From Streptomyces sp. R41 (lineage in GTDB: Bacteria; Actinomycetota; Actinomycetes; Streptomycetales; Streptomycetaceae), in contig NZ_CP163443.1 of assembly GCF_041053055.1 (NCBI RefSeq), forward strand, positions 8,973,001 to 9,037,000: 64,000 nt of DNA, given 5' to 3'. The translations under genes were made by a program, and so were the position numbers. A model generated the notes under the pieces. That model ran no database searches. It saw nothing but the letters and a program-made list of their open reading frames with translations, and had not been told where the DNA came from. Positions 32,940-41,381 of the stretch are shown piece by piece; within the stretch, counting starts at the first letter, position 1; each line of letters begins with the position of its first letter.

Positions 32940-33377
32940 GACGCCTCGGTTCGGAAGACCATCCGGCAGGGGACGCGTTGACGCCGGGATTCCCGGCGCC
33001 CATGGCGCCCTGTCGGCAGGGGCGTACGTTCGGCGGAGGTAGAGCAACGGCCGGTCCGACAGGACACCGGACCCATCCAGTCCCTCCAGGGATGCGCCTG
33101 GTGCCGGACGAAGAGTCCGCTCCCCGAAGCCATCTGTCTCGAGCAACGACAAGCCGCCGGGGTCTGGGACGTCCGTACAGCAGCATAGTCCGCAACCCGG
33201 TCCGACGGGCGGTCCGAAGCCGTCCGCTCCTCGTACCGGGGCGATGCCAGGACATGATGCCGCACGGGTATGTCCGGTGCCCTGCACGGTACTTGGGCAG
33301 GCAGCGCGAAACACGGTGACCGACGGCCGTCCAGGCACGACGGACGGTCCGTGCACCACCTGAGGAGGTGGCTCCGC
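32940..33377. other. Divergent intergenic region with the shared element
   Basis: About 440 bases between the STAS gene and the asp23 remnant. Besides the element at 33156-33187 no gene is supportable. Confidence 0.45.
33156..33187 (-). promoter_or_regulatory. Shared upstream element, module copy 2
   Basis: Minus-strand reading TATGCTGCTGTACGGACGTC followed by CCAGACCCCGGC; matches elements at 13890 and 28950. It lies about 217 bases upstream of the STAS ATG, leaving a long leader that could hold ANTAR-binding hairpins. Confidence 0.6.
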
Positions 33378-33639
33378 ATGACGGAGCCGAACAGTTCAAC
33401 TCTGCAGGGCCGCACGGCCCGGACCTGAGGAACCGCTGGAGACCCGCGGCCGGACGGCCATCGCGGACGGGGTGGTGGAGAAGATCGCCGGGTTGCCGCA
33501 CGGGAAGTCCCCGGAGCCAACGCACGGGGCGGCGGATTCACTCGCACTTTGGGCGCCGTGCGCGACCGGGCACGCGAGCGCGGGGCACGGCGTCAAGGTC
33601 GAGCGCGGCGGGAACGGAGGCGTCGAGGCTCTTGTCTGA
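33378..33639 (+). pseudogene. Decayed Asp23/Gls24-family gene
   Basis: The ATG at 33378 has a good GAGGAGG upstream and reads MTEPNSSTLQGRTART, then a TGA at 33426. In another frame the expected continuation ETRGRTAIADGVVEKIAGLP appears, then TRTLGAVRDR in a third frame, and HGVKVE before a stop at 33637. Intact Asp23 proteins in Streptomyces contain all these elements in one frame and are envelope-stress proteins. At least three lesions make this a pseudogene. Confidence 0.6.
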
Positions 33640-33682
33640 GGGGCGTTGTGGGTTCATGCGGCGGACTCCCATTCGCTGAGGG

Positions 33683-34003
33683 CTACGGCATGGGCGGCGG
33701 CCGGCTCGTCGTAAGTGCGCTGGTGGCGTGGGTGATGAGGATCAGGCGACCGTCCGGAGCGACGCGCCAGTCGGGCACCGCGTGGCCGGTGACCGGATCG
33801 AAGACAGACCCGTCGGGGGCGTGCCACACGGACGGGATCTCATCGGGATGTGGCGCGGGGACCAGGACTTGGCGGCCGTCGCGGGTGATCACCAAGGCCC
33901 TGCTGCGGTGCTCCGCGAGCCGGTCCAATGCCTCCCGGTACGCGGCGCGTTGGGCAGCGTGCCGAATCGCAGGTTCGCCAGAGTCGACACCCGTGATCCA
34001 CAC
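33683..34003 (-). CDS. Hypothetical protein, start uncertain
   Basis: About 106 residues from GTG at 34003: VWITGVDSGEPAIRHAAQRA, then LDRLAEHRSRALVITRDGRQ and VWHAPDGSVFDPVTGHAVPD. It reads like a real soluble protein but I do not recognise it, and no ribosome binding site is clear. The same frame is open up to 34321, but that part is Arg/Ser-rich and contains a direct repeat, so I exclude it. Confidence 0.45.
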   Translation of the reverse strand: MWITGVDSGEPAIRHAAQRAAYREALDRLAEHRSRALVITRDGRQVLVPAPHPDEIPSVWHAPDGSVFDPVTGHAVPDWRVAPDGRLILITHATSALTTSRPPPMP

Positions 34004-34038
34004 CGTCCGACTCTGGCCCCACGAAGGCCAGTTGCTGC

Positions 34039-34116
34039 TGCCTCTGACTGCCTCTGAGCGATCCGGGTCGAACGGGGTCGAATCAGAGTGTTTTCCTCTG
34101 ACTGCCTCCGATCGCC
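34039..34116. repeat. Short direct repeat CCTCTGACTGCCTC
   Basis: The 14-mer CCTCTGACTGCCTC occurs near 34039 and again near 34096, each followed by a degenerate GA-GATCG block. Possible operator or slippage product. Confidence 0.4.
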
Positions 34117-34219
34117 TCCGCAATGGGCCCGGCAAGGCGGCTTCCGTCAGGCGGAAGTGTGCGTCGGTGCGGGATCCGCGTTCCTCGAAGCGGCCCTCGG
34201 CTGACGATCCGTCCAAAAC

Positions 34220-34252
34220 CGTTCGCCTCACGTACCGCCGACTTTCACATGG
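34220..34252 (+). promoter_or_regulatory. Candidate PHO box (PhoP site)
   Basis: Three consecutive 11-base units GTTCGCCTCAC, GTACCGCCGAC and TTTCACATGGG resemble the PhoP direct-repeat unit GTTCACC plus four bases, with 6, 4 and 5 of 7 core matches. It lies about 110 bases upstream of the phospholipase gene, a class commonly controlled by phosphate. Confidence 0.45.
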
Positions 34253-34362
34253 GGGCCACAGGACCCTTCCCTGACGTTTGGTGCTCTTGGAACACTCCAA
34301 CCGCGCACGTTCCATCACCAATCCGGCCGACCGGGCCCGTCAGGACAAGAGGTCACTCACCC

Positions 34363-36414
34363 ATGCCTCAAGTGAATCGGCGCCGTTTCCTCCAACTCGC
34401 CGGCGGCACCGCGGCGTTCACCGCGCTGTCCAGCAGCATTCAGCGGGCCGCGGCGCTGCCCGCGCACCATCGTTCCGGCACGATCGACGACGTAGAGCAC
34501 ATCGTCGTCCTGATGCAGGAAAACCGTTCCTTCGACCACTACTTCGGCTCGCTGAGAGGTGTCAGGGGCTTCGGCGACCCGCGTCCGGCCACGACGTCGG
34601 GCAGCAAGTCGGTCTGGTACCAGTCGGACGGCACCAAGGACGTGCTTCCGTTCCGGCCCGAGGCGGACAATCTGGGCCTGCAGTTCATCCAGGACCTCCC
34701 GCACGGGTGGAGCGACGGACACACCGCCTTCAACAAGGGCAAGTACGACAAATGGGTGCCCGCCAAGTCGTCGACGACGATGGCGTACCTGACGCGCGAG
34801 GACATCCCGTTCCACTACGCGCTCGCCGACGCGTTCACCATCTGCGACGCGTACCACTGCTCGTTCATCGGCTCCACCGACCCGAACCGCTACTACATGT
34901 GGACGGGTTACACGGGGAACGACGGCAAGGGCGGCGGCCCGGTTCTCGGCAACGACGAGGCCGGGTACGACTGGACCACGTACCCCGAGCGCCTCGAAGC
35001 GGCCGGGGTCTCCTGGAAGATCTACCAGGACGTCGGCGACGGCCTGGACGCGAACGGCTCCTGGGGCTGGATCTCGGACGCCTACCGCGGCAACTACGGC
35101 GACAACTCGCTGCTGTACTTCAACCAGTACCGCAACGCCAAGCCCGGCGACCCGCTCTACGACAAGGCCCGCACCGGCACCGACGCCCGTAAGGGCGAGG
35201 GCTTCTTCGACCAGTTGAAGGCCGACGTCCAGGGCAAGAAGCTGCCCAAGATCTCCTGGGTCGTCGCGCCCGAGGCGTTCACCGAGCACCCCAACTGGCC
35301 CGCCAACTACGGTGCTTGGTACATCTCCCAGGTCCTCGACGCGCTCACCTCCGACCCTGAGGTCTGGAGCAAGACTGCCCTGTTCATCACGTACGACGAG
35401 AACGACGGCTTCTTCGACCACCTCGTGCCGCCGTTCCCGCCGCAGTCCGCCGCGCAGGGCAAGTCCACGGTCGACGTCGGCCCGGACCTCTACCAGGGCG
35501 ACGCGAGCCGCACCGCCGGACCCTACGGACTCGGCCAGCGCGTACCGATGCTCGTCGTCTCGCCGTGGAGCAAGGGCGGGTTCGTCTGCTCCGAGACGCT
35601 CGACCACACCTCGATCATCCGGTTCATGGAGCGCCGCTTCGGCGTGCACGAGCCCAACATCTCGCCCTGGCGGCGCGCGATCAGCGGCGACCTCACCGCC
35701 GCGTTCGACTTCGCCCGCAAGGACGTGAAGCCGGTCGCGCTGCCGGACACCGACGGCTACCAGCCGCCGGACCACGACCGCCACCCCGACTACGTGCCCA
35801 CCCCGCCCGCGAACCCCGTCCTGCCCAAGCAGGAGCGCGGCTCGCGCCCGGCCCGCCCGCTGAAGTACGCGCCCCTCGTGGACGGTTCGGCGGACCCGGC
35901 GGCCGGCAAGTTCACGCTCACCTTCGGCTCGGGCGCCAAGGCGGGCGCCGCCTTCCTCGTCACCTCCGGGAACCGCACCGACGGCCCCTGGACGTACACC
36001 ACCGAGGCGGGCAAGACCGTCTCGGACACCTGGAACTCGGCGTACTCCAGCGGCTCGTACGACCTCACCGTGCACGGACCGAACGGCTTCCTGCGCACCT
36101 TCAAGGGCCCCGGCAAGACGGCGGGACCCGAGGTCACCGCGCGCCACGTCGGCGGCAACGTGGAGCTGACCTTCACCAACAAGGGCTCGGGCACGGCCAC
36201 TCTCAAGCTCACCAACGGCTATGGCGGAGGGTCGCAGTCGTTCAAGGTGCGGGCGGGCGCGACCGTGAAGCACACGGTGGATCTGCGGGCGAGCAAGCGC
36301 TGGTACGACCTGACCGTCGTCTCCGACGCGGACGCGGGCTTCTTGCGCCGGTTCGCCGGACATGTCGAGAACGGTCTGCCGGGTGTGAGCGATCCGGCGA
36401 TCGTCACCGGCTGA
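34363..36414 (+). CDS. Secreted phospholipase C (phosphocholine type, Tat exported)
   Basis: A 683-residue enzyme with a Tat signal at the N-terminus (NRRRFLQLAGGTAAF), a phosphoesterase domain (about 45-430: MQENRSFDHYFGSLRG, STDPNRYYMWTGYTG, ITYDENDGFFDHLVPP, TLDHTSIIRFMERRF) and two C-terminal beta-sandwich repeats (about 490-580 and 590-675) of the bacterial phospholipase C type. It hydrolyses phosphatidylcholine-like lipids outside the cell, releasing diacylglycerol and phosphocholine for phosphate supply. The start has AAGAGG about 10 bases upstream. Length is normal. A PHO-box-like sequence upstream suggests PhoP control. Confidence 0.92.
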   Translation: MPQVNRRRFLQLAGGTAAFTALSSSIQRAAALPAHHRSGTIDDVEHIVVLMQENRSFDHYFGSLRGVRGFGDPRPATTSGSKSVWYQSDGTKDVLPFRPEADNLGLQFIQDLPHGWSDGHTAFNKGKYDKWVPAKSSTTMAYLTREDIPFHYALADAFTICDAYHCSFIGSTDPNRYYMWTGYTGNDGKGGGPVLGNDEAGYDWTTYPERLEAAGVSWKIYQDVGDGLDANGSWGWISDAYRGNYGDNSLLYFNQYRNAKPGDPLYDKARTGTDARKGEGFFDQLKADVQGKKLPKISWVVAPEAFTEHPNWPANYGAWYISQVLDALTSDPEVWSKTALFITYDENDGFFDHLVPPFPPQSAAQGKSTVDVGPDLYQGDASRTAGPYGLGQRVPMLVVSPWSKGGFVCSETLDHTSIIRFMERRFGVHEPNISPWRRAISGDLTAAFDFARKDVKPVALPDTDGYQPPDHDRHPDYVPTPPANPVLPKQERGSRPARPLKYAPLVDGSADPAAGKFTLTFGSGAKAGAAFLVTSGNRTDGPWTYTTEAGKTVSDTWNSAYSSGSYDLTVHGPNGFLRTFKGPGKTAGPEVTARHVGGNVELTFTNKGSGTATLKLTNGYGGGSQSFKVRAGATVKHTVDLRASKRWYDLTVVSDADAGFLRRFAGHVENGLPGVSDPAIVTG

Positions 36415-36466
36415 TGGTTACCCAAGCGCCGGTTGCCTTCCGGCCATCTCGCGGTAGTGTGCCCCG

Positions 36467-37321
36467 GTGACCACGCATTCGAACACTCCTGCAGGTTGGT
36501 ACCCGGATCCGCACGGGGCGCCCCAGACATTGCGTTACTGGGACGGCTCGCAATGGACCGAGCACACGAATGCGGACCAGCAGGCCCAGGCGGCGCAGCA
36601 GGTACCGCAGCAGGCCCAGCAGCCCCAACAGGCGTACGCCCAGCCCGCTCCGGGTCCTGACCCGCGTGTGCAGAAGCAGGTGCAGCAGCAGGCCGGAGTC
36701 GCGCCCAGCGGCGCCGGCGGCGGCAGCCTGTTCACCGAGCCGGTCCTGGTGGTGAACCAGAAGGCCAAGCTGATCGAGGTGACCAACGAGTACAAGGTCA
36801 TGGATCAGAACGGCAACCAGATCGGCGCGGTCACCGAGGTCGGGCAGAACGCGTTCAAGAAGGTCCTGCGCTTCGTCTCCAGCCTCGACCAGTTCATGAC
36901 CCACAAGCTGGAGATCCGTGACGCGTACGGCCAGCCGCAGCTGCTGCTGACCCGCCCCGCGAAGTTCCTCAAGTCGCGGGTGATCGTGTCGCGTCCGGAC
37001 GGCTCGCCGGTCGGCGAGATCGTGCAGCAGAACATGATCGGCAAGATCAACTTCGCGATGAACGTCAACGGCCAGCAGGTCGGCGCGATCAAGGCGGAGA
37101 ACTGGCGCGCGTGGAACTTCGCGATCGTCGACCACGCGGACAACGAGGTCGCCCGGATCACCAAGACCTGGGAAGGCCTCGCCAAGACGATGTTCACCAC
37201 TGCGGACAACTACGTCCTGCAGATCCACTTCCAGCTCCCCGAGCCCCTGTTGAGCCTCGTCGTGGCCACGGCTCTGACCGTCGACACGGCGCTCAAGCAG
37301 GACTCCCGAGGACTGGGCTGA
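36467..37321 (+). CDS. DUF2510 plus scramblase-like (LURP-one fold) protein
   Basis: A 284-residue protein. Residues 8-35 are a DUF2510 motif (PAGWYPDPHGAPQTLRYWDG), then a Gln/Pro/Ala-rich linker, then a phospholipid-scramblase-related tubby-like domain (about 85-280: LVVNQKAKLIEVTNEYKVM, GKINFAMNVNGQQVGAIKAE, WNFAIVDHADNEVARITKTW). It probably binds membrane lipids at the cytoplasmic face. The GTG start has no Shine-Dalgarno; a TAGTGT hexamer ends 7 bases before it and TTGCCT lies 16 bases further up, so it is likely leaderless. Confidence 0.85.
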   Translation: MTTHSNTPAGWYPDPHGAPQTLRYWDGSQWTEHTNADQQAQAAQQVPQQAQQPQQAYAQPAPGPDPRVQKQVQQQAGVAPSGAGGGSLFTEPVLVVNQKAKLIEVTNEYKVMDQNGNQIGAVTEVGQNAFKKVLRFVSSLDQFMTHKLEIRDAYGQPQLLLTRPAKFLKSRVIVSRPDGSPVGEIVQQNMIGKINFAMNVNGQQVGAIKAENWRAWNFAIVDHADNEVARITKTWEGLAKTMFTTADNYVLQIHFQLPEPLLSLVVATALTVDTALKQDSRGLG

Positions 37322-37354
37322 CATCGCCTTCGCCACTGGGCATTCGGCATGAGG

Positions 37355-37386
37355 AAGGGTGGTTGCGGATCTCCGCAACCGCCCTT
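37355..37386. terminator. Bidirectional terminator
   Basis: A 15-bp stem with one G-U pair (37355-37369 and 37372-37386) and a 2-base loop between convergent genes. Confidence 0.8.
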
Positions 37387-37412
37387 CTGTCGTTGGCGCC
37401 GGAGAGTCGACG

Positions 37413-38381
37413 CTAGAGCGCGGTCAGATGGCCCGAGTTGGGCTGCTTGGGCACCAACGAGGGTTCGTACGCGGCCGAACCGGGCTCCAGTGCCAGCACC
37501 GCGGCGACGGGGTGGTCGTCGTCCACCAAGTCCTCCACCGAGTCGGCCGCCAGGGGCACGGGCTCCGGGGCCGACCGCGACAGCGTCACCACGCCCCACG
37601 CCGCCACACCCGCTCCCGCGAGCGCCAGCAGTACGCCCGCCGCGCCGCCCTGAAGGCGTTCGCCGAGCAGGCAGAGGCCGATCACCGCGGCGGCCACCGG
37701 GTTGGCGAGCGTCACGACGGCGAGCGGGGCGCCGAGACCGCCCTGGTAGGCGGTCTGCGACAGGAGGAGCCCGCCCGCCGCGAAGGCCGCCACGAGCAGC
37801 GCCACCACGACCACTTGGGCGCTCAGCAGCGAGTCCGAGCGGTCCGTCGCGGCCACCGTCACGGTCTGTGTGAGTGCCGAGGCGACACCCGAGGCGAACC
37901 CGGAGGCGGTCGCGTGCCGCAGCCCCGGCCGGGCTCCGGGTCGGGACAGGCCGCCGATCAGCACGGCGGTCGTACCGGCGACGGCCAGCGCCTGAGGCAC
38001 GCTCAGCACGTCGTCGGGCGCCGGCCCGGACGCCGTGACCAGCAGCGCGGCGAGGCCGAGCAGCGTGAGCGCCGTACCGCGCCACTCGACCGCGCTGACC
38101 CGCCGTCCGGCCACCCGCGCCCCCAGCGGCACCGCGGCCACCAGGGTGAGCGCGCCGAGCGGCTGCACCAGCGTGAGCGTGCCGTACTTGAGCGCGGCGA
38201 CATGCAGCAGCGCGGCGGACGCGTTGAGCACGACCGACCACCACCAGGCCCCGCTGGCCAGCAGCCGCAGCGTGCCCGCGCCGGCGGACCGGGACGCGAG
38301 CCGCTCCTGGGCGACGGCCGCCGCGGCGTATGCGACGGCCGAGAACAGTGACAGGACGACGGCGGCGAGAGTCGCGCTCAT
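37413..38381 (-). CDS. DMT-superfamily membrane protein (EamA-like)
   Basis: A 322-residue protein with about nine to ten membrane helices and an internal two-fold EamA pattern (AVVLSLFSAVAYAAAAVAQE; LTLVQPLGALTLVAAVPLG; ANPVAAAVIGLCLLGE). It likely exports a small metabolite. The final 45 residues are cytoplasmic and acidic. Its ATG overlaps the stop of the PAP2 gene (ATGA), so the two are co-translated and perhaps act on related lipid or metabolite steps. Confidence 0.85.
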   Translation of the reverse strand: MSATLAAVVLSLFSAVAYAAAAVAQERLASRSAGAGTLRLLASGAWWWSVVLNASAALLHVAALKYGTLTLVQPLGALTLVAAVPLGARVAGRRVSAVEWRGTALTLLGLAALLVTASGPAPDDVLSVPQALAVAGTTAVLIGGLSRPGARPGLRHATASGFASGVASALTQTVTVAATDRSDSLLSAQVVVVALLVAAFAAGGLLLSQTAYQGGLGAPLAVVTLANPVAAAVIGLCLLGERLQGGAAGVLLALAGAGVAAWGVVTLSRSAPEPVPLAADSVEDLVDDDHPVAAVLALEPGSAAYEPSLVPKQPNSGHLTAL

Positions 38382-39262
38382 CGTCCCGCCCCCACGAGCT
38401 CCGGCACTTGCTGTCCGGGGCCGTCCGCGCGTTCCTGGATCCGTCCGGCGGTCGTCGCCGTCCGCTGCGGCAGGTGGATCACGGCGAGCGCGATGCCGAG
38501 CAGCGCGGCCGCGACGATCGCGTCGAACCAGTAGTGGTTCGCCGTGCCGACGATGACCAGCAAGGTGAGCAGCGGATGCAGCAGCCACAGCCAGCGCCAG
38601 CGGGACCGAGTGGCCGCGATCAGGCCGATCGCCACCATCAGTGCCCAGCCGAAGTGCAGTGACGGCATCGCCGCGAACTGGTTCGCCATCGAGTCGGTCG
38701 CAGGGTGCGCCCCGTACACCGTGGGCCCGTACACCTGCCCGGTGTCCACGAGCCCCGTCTCGCCGAGCAGCCGCGGCGGCGCGAGCGGGAAGGTGAGGTG
38801 TCCCACCAGGGCGGCGGCGGTGACCATGGCGAGCACTCGGCGGGCCCAGACGTAGTGGGCCGGGTGCCGCAGGTACAGCCAGACCAGGAAGGCCGCGGTG
38901 GCCGGGAAGTGCACGGTCGCGTAGTAGGTGTTCGCGAGGTGCACGAGGGTGTCGCTGTGCAGCAGTGCGGACTGCACGGCGCCCTCGCCTGGCAAGTGCA
39001 CGGCCCGCTCCAGGTCCCAGACGCGGTGCGCGTTGCCGAACGCCTCGCCGGTGTGGCCGGTGGCCAGCTGCCGGCCGACCTTGTAGACGACGAAGAGCCC
39101 CACGACGAGCAGCAGCTCGCGAAGGAGCGGCGGGCGCGCCGCGGTGTCGTACGCGTGCGACGTGGAGGCGGCGCCATGGGGCGACGCCCGGCGTATGCCC
39201 GCGTCGGGCGGCTCCGGCTCTGAGGCGGACTCGGATTCTGCAGGCTCGGTTCGGGAATCCAT
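38378..39262 (-). CDS. PAP2-family phosphatase / inositolphosphotransferase-like
   Basis: A 294-residue membrane protein with about six helices. The PAP2 catalytic motifs appear as AMPSLHFGWALM (SxxH part) and GTANHYWFDAIVAA (final His and Asp). This arrangement is closer to AUR1-type inositolphosphotransferases than to classic lipid phosphatases. It first in the operon with the DMT gene. A perfect 15-bp hairpin (39315-39351) lies in the leader and the TetR operator array further up; so it is a likely TetR target. Confidence 0.87.
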   Translation of the reverse strand: MDSRTEPAESESASEPEPPDAGIRRASPHGAASTSHAYDTAARPPLLRELLLVVGLFVVYKVGRQLATGHTGEAFGNAHRVWDLERAVHLPGEGAVQSALLHSDTLVHLANTYYATVHFPATAAFLVWLYLRHPAHYVWARRVLAMVTAAALVGHLTFPLAPPRLLGETGLVDTGQVYGPTVYGAHPATDSMANQFAAMPSLHFGWALMVAIGLIAATRSRWRWLWLLHPLLTLLVIVGTANHYWFDAIVAAALLGIALAVIHLPQRTATTAGRIQERADGPGQQVPELVGAGR

Positions 39263-39314
39263 CCCCCGGCCCCCTTGCTGACGGTCTTGCGTGGGGTGGT
39301 TCGCGGTGAGCCCA

Positions 39315-39351
39315 GGACAGGATCCACTCGACAGAAGAGTGGATCCTGTCC
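39315..39351 (-). promoter_or_regulatory. Perfect 15-bp hairpin in the PAP2 leader
   Basis: GGACAGGATCCACTC (39315-39329) and its exact complement (39337-39351) with a 7-base loop, 53 bases upstream of the PAP2 start. It may stabilise or attenuate the transcript, or separate the divergent units. Confidence 0.6.
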
Positions 39352-39360
39352 AAGGCTCAT

Positions 39361-39426
39361 CGATACGGCAGTGTACCGATACGCCAGTGTACCGATACGG
39401 ATGCGTACCGGTACACTGGCGTATCG
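39361..39426. promoter_or_regulatory. TetR operator array (three 18-bp half-arrays)
   Basis: CGATACGCCAGTGTACCG at 39377-39394 is repeated directly at 39361-39378 with one mismatch, and inverted exactly at 39409-39426. The spacing is 16 bases between the direct copies. The array lies between the divergent TetR and PAP2 genes and next to a TAGACT that may be the TetR -10. It is an almost certain binding site for the TetR protein. Confidence 0.8.
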
Positions 39427-39493
39427 ATTAGACTGTGTGAAGCGGAACACCGTGGATCACCGAAGCGAGCCGGATTCAGCGAGGAGAAGAGCC

Positions 39494-40108
39494 ATGACGT
39501 CGCAGGCTGCGGACGGACCGGAGACGGTCGTCGCCTCGCGCCGCTCCAAGATCACGCCCGAGCGTGAGCAGGAGTTCTACGACGCCGTGCTCGACCAGAT
39601 CCGCGAATGCGGCTACGAGGCGCTCACCATGGAGGGCGTGGCCACCAGCACCCGCTGCAGCAAGTCCACGCTCTACCGGCAATGGAAGACGAAGCCCCAG
39701 TTCGTGGCCGCCGCGCTGCGCGCCAACCGCTGTCCGCGATTCACGGGGATCGACACCGGCTCGCTCGCCGGGGACCTGCGCGAGGCCGCGCGGGCCGCGG
39801 GCGACTGGTCGGGCCGCGACACCCAGCTGCTCCAGGCGCTCGGCCATGCCGTGATGCAGGACAGGGAGCTGCAGGAGGCGTTGCGCGACGCGCTCGTCGA
39901 GCCCGAGATCGCCGCGGTCAAGGAGATGATCGCCCGCGCGGTCGACCGGGGGGAGATCGCCGCCGACCACCCGGCGCTGGAGTTCATCCCGGCACAGCTG
40001 TTCGGCGTCGTGCGCGTACGCCCCGTTCTGGAAGGCAAGTACGCGGATTCGGACTATCTCTCACAGTTCGTGGAGGCGGTCGTGCTGCCGGCCCTTGGCC
40101 TGACCTGA
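39494..40108 (+). CDS. TetR-family regulator
   Basis: A 204-residue repressor with an N-terminal helix-turn-helix (YEALTMEGVATSTRCSKSTL then YRQWKTKPQFV, residues about 38-68) and a helical ligand domain. GAGGAG lies about 8 bases before the ATG. It is divergent from the PAP2-DMT operon and surrounded by the operator array, so it probably represses both itself and that operon. The ligand is unknown; a lipid or the exported compound would fit. Confidence 0.9.
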   Translation: MTSQAADGPETVVASRRSKITPEREQEFYDAVLDQIRECGYEALTMEGVATSTRCSKSTLYRQWKTKPQFVAAALRANRCPRFTGIDTGSLAGDLREAARAAGDWSGRDTQLLQALGHAVMQDRELQEALRDALVEPEIAAVKEMIARAVDRGEIAADHPALEFIPAQLFGVVRVRPVLEGKYADSDYLSQFVEAVVLPALGLT

Positions 40109-40188
40109 GACTCAGGTCGCCGTCCGCGGGATGACCGGACGTCGGCCTGTATCGCGCCGCACCGTGGGGACGGGGGCGGCGCACCCCC

Positions 40189-40235
40189 CGGCCGGGTGGG
40201 GTTCCCCTTGAGCGGAGGGGCGCCCCACCCGGCCG
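40189..40235. terminator. Bidirectional terminator, 13-bp stem
   Basis: A perfect 13-bp inverted repeat (40189-40201 and 40223-40235) with a 21-base loop between convergent genes. Confidence 0.65.
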
Positions 40236-40289
40236 AACACTTTCCAGCCGGAGCGGGGCGGGGGCGCGCCCGCACTTCCCCGGGGTCTC

Positions 40290-41300
40290 CTAGACGTTCT
40301 GCCCGTTGCCGCCGGCTCCGGACGCCACCTTGATGCCCTTGGTGATCGTGTCGATCACCGACTGCTCGGGCGCCTTGGAACTGACGTCGACACCGAAGCG
40401 GACGACGACGAGCGACTTCGAGTCGGCGGGGGACGGGAAGACGAGCGACTCGACATAGCCGTCGTCACCCTTGCTCGTCACGACCTTCCAGCGGACCAGA
40501 TAGCCCTTCTCGCCGGCCACCGTGACCGCCTTGGAGGCGAGCTCCGTGTGCGAGGTGATCGTGCCGTAGCCCTTGCCGTACGACTCCTGGGCGTTCTTGG
40601 AGATGTCCTCCTTGGCCGCCGCCTCCGCGGTGGTGGCCTTGAGCCCCTGTGCCAGCGCGGGGGCCGAGTACGCCCCGCCCCGCTGGCAGTCCTGCGAGGT
40701 GGCGCCGGGGCACTTGTAGGTGTCCTTGGTGGCGATCGCGGCCCCGGCCGCGTTGGCCTGGGCGGTCCAGTCGTCGGGGATCGGGATGCTGATGCCGCTG
40801 ACGGCGTCGACGGCATAGCCGTCCTCGGTCTGCGGCTGCGCGGACTGACCCGGTGCCGGGGTCTGACCGTCCGATCCGCCGGAGCCGCCGGGCAGGCCGC
40901 CGGGGCCGCCCGACTCGCCCTGGCCGCCACCGGGACCACCCGTGCCACCCTGTCCGCCCCCGGGGCCGCCCTGCCCACCGGGGCCCTGGGAGTTCGCGCT
41001 GTTGCCGCTGTTGCCGTCGTCCTTGGTCAGCGCGTACACACCGCCTCCGATGCCCGCGAGGACCGCGATCGCCGCGGCGACCGCTATGCCCATGCGCAGT
41101 CCGCGCCGCGGCGAACCCGGGGCAGGCGCCGGATACGGCCCGGCGGCCGGCGGGTGCGCCGGAGGACCCCATGCGGCGGCCGACCCGACGGGGCGGGTCT
41201 GGTCCGTCCATGCATTACCGTCCCACCAGCGCTCGGTGGCGGGAGCGTCATCTGTCTGCCCGGGGTCGGGATACCAGCCGGGGGGAGTCACCTGCGTCAT
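40290..41300 (-). CDS. DUF2510 membrane protein with Gly-rich linker
   Basis: A 336-residue protein: DUF2510 motif at 5-35 (PPGWYPDPGQTDDAPATERW), a Pro/Ala linker, one membrane helix at about 68-88 (MGIAVAAAIAVLAGIGGGVY), a Gly/Gln-rich spacer of about 50 residues (GGPGGGQGG-type repeats) and an extracytoplasmic domain of about 180 residues (ISIPIPDDWTAQANAAGAAI, LVVVRFGVDVSSKAPEQSV). The external domain recurs in actinobacterial proteins without known role. ATG at 41300 is preferred over an in-frame GTG 9 bases upstream. Confidence 0.78.
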   Translation of the reverse strand: MTQVTPPGWYPDPGQTDDAPATERWWDGNAWTDQTRPVGSAAAWGPPAHPPAAGPYPAPAPGSPRRGLRMGIAVAAAIAVLAGIGGGVYALTKDDGNSGNSANSQGPGGQGGPGGGQGGTGGPGGGQGESGGPGGLPGGSGGSDGQTPAPGQSAQPQTEDGYAVDAVSGISIPIPDDWTAQANAAGAAIATKDTYKCPGATSQDCQRGGAYSAPALAQGLKATTAEAAAKEDISKNAQESYGKGYGTITSHTELASKAVTVAGEKGYLVRWKVVTSKGDDGYVESLVFPSPADSKSLVVVRFGVDVSSKAPEQSVIDTITKGIKVASGAGGNGQNV

Positions 41301-41381
41301 GGTGCCCACCGTATGAGCCCTGGGTGAAAGGCGGATGAGAGGGTCCCGGCGGGAGTCACTTCAGGACCGCTCCGGGAGGCG

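Noticed and set aside
34357..36363. A 668-codon open frame on the minus strand across the phospholipase gene
   Set aside because: It is the complement of a GC-rich coding region; its translation is Arg/Gly/Val-rich with no motif, while the plus strand has a complete enzyme.
37359..38351. Plus-strand frame opposite the DMT transporter
   Set aside because: Gln/Arg/His-rich shadow; the minus strand encodes clear membrane helices and overlaps properly with PAP2.
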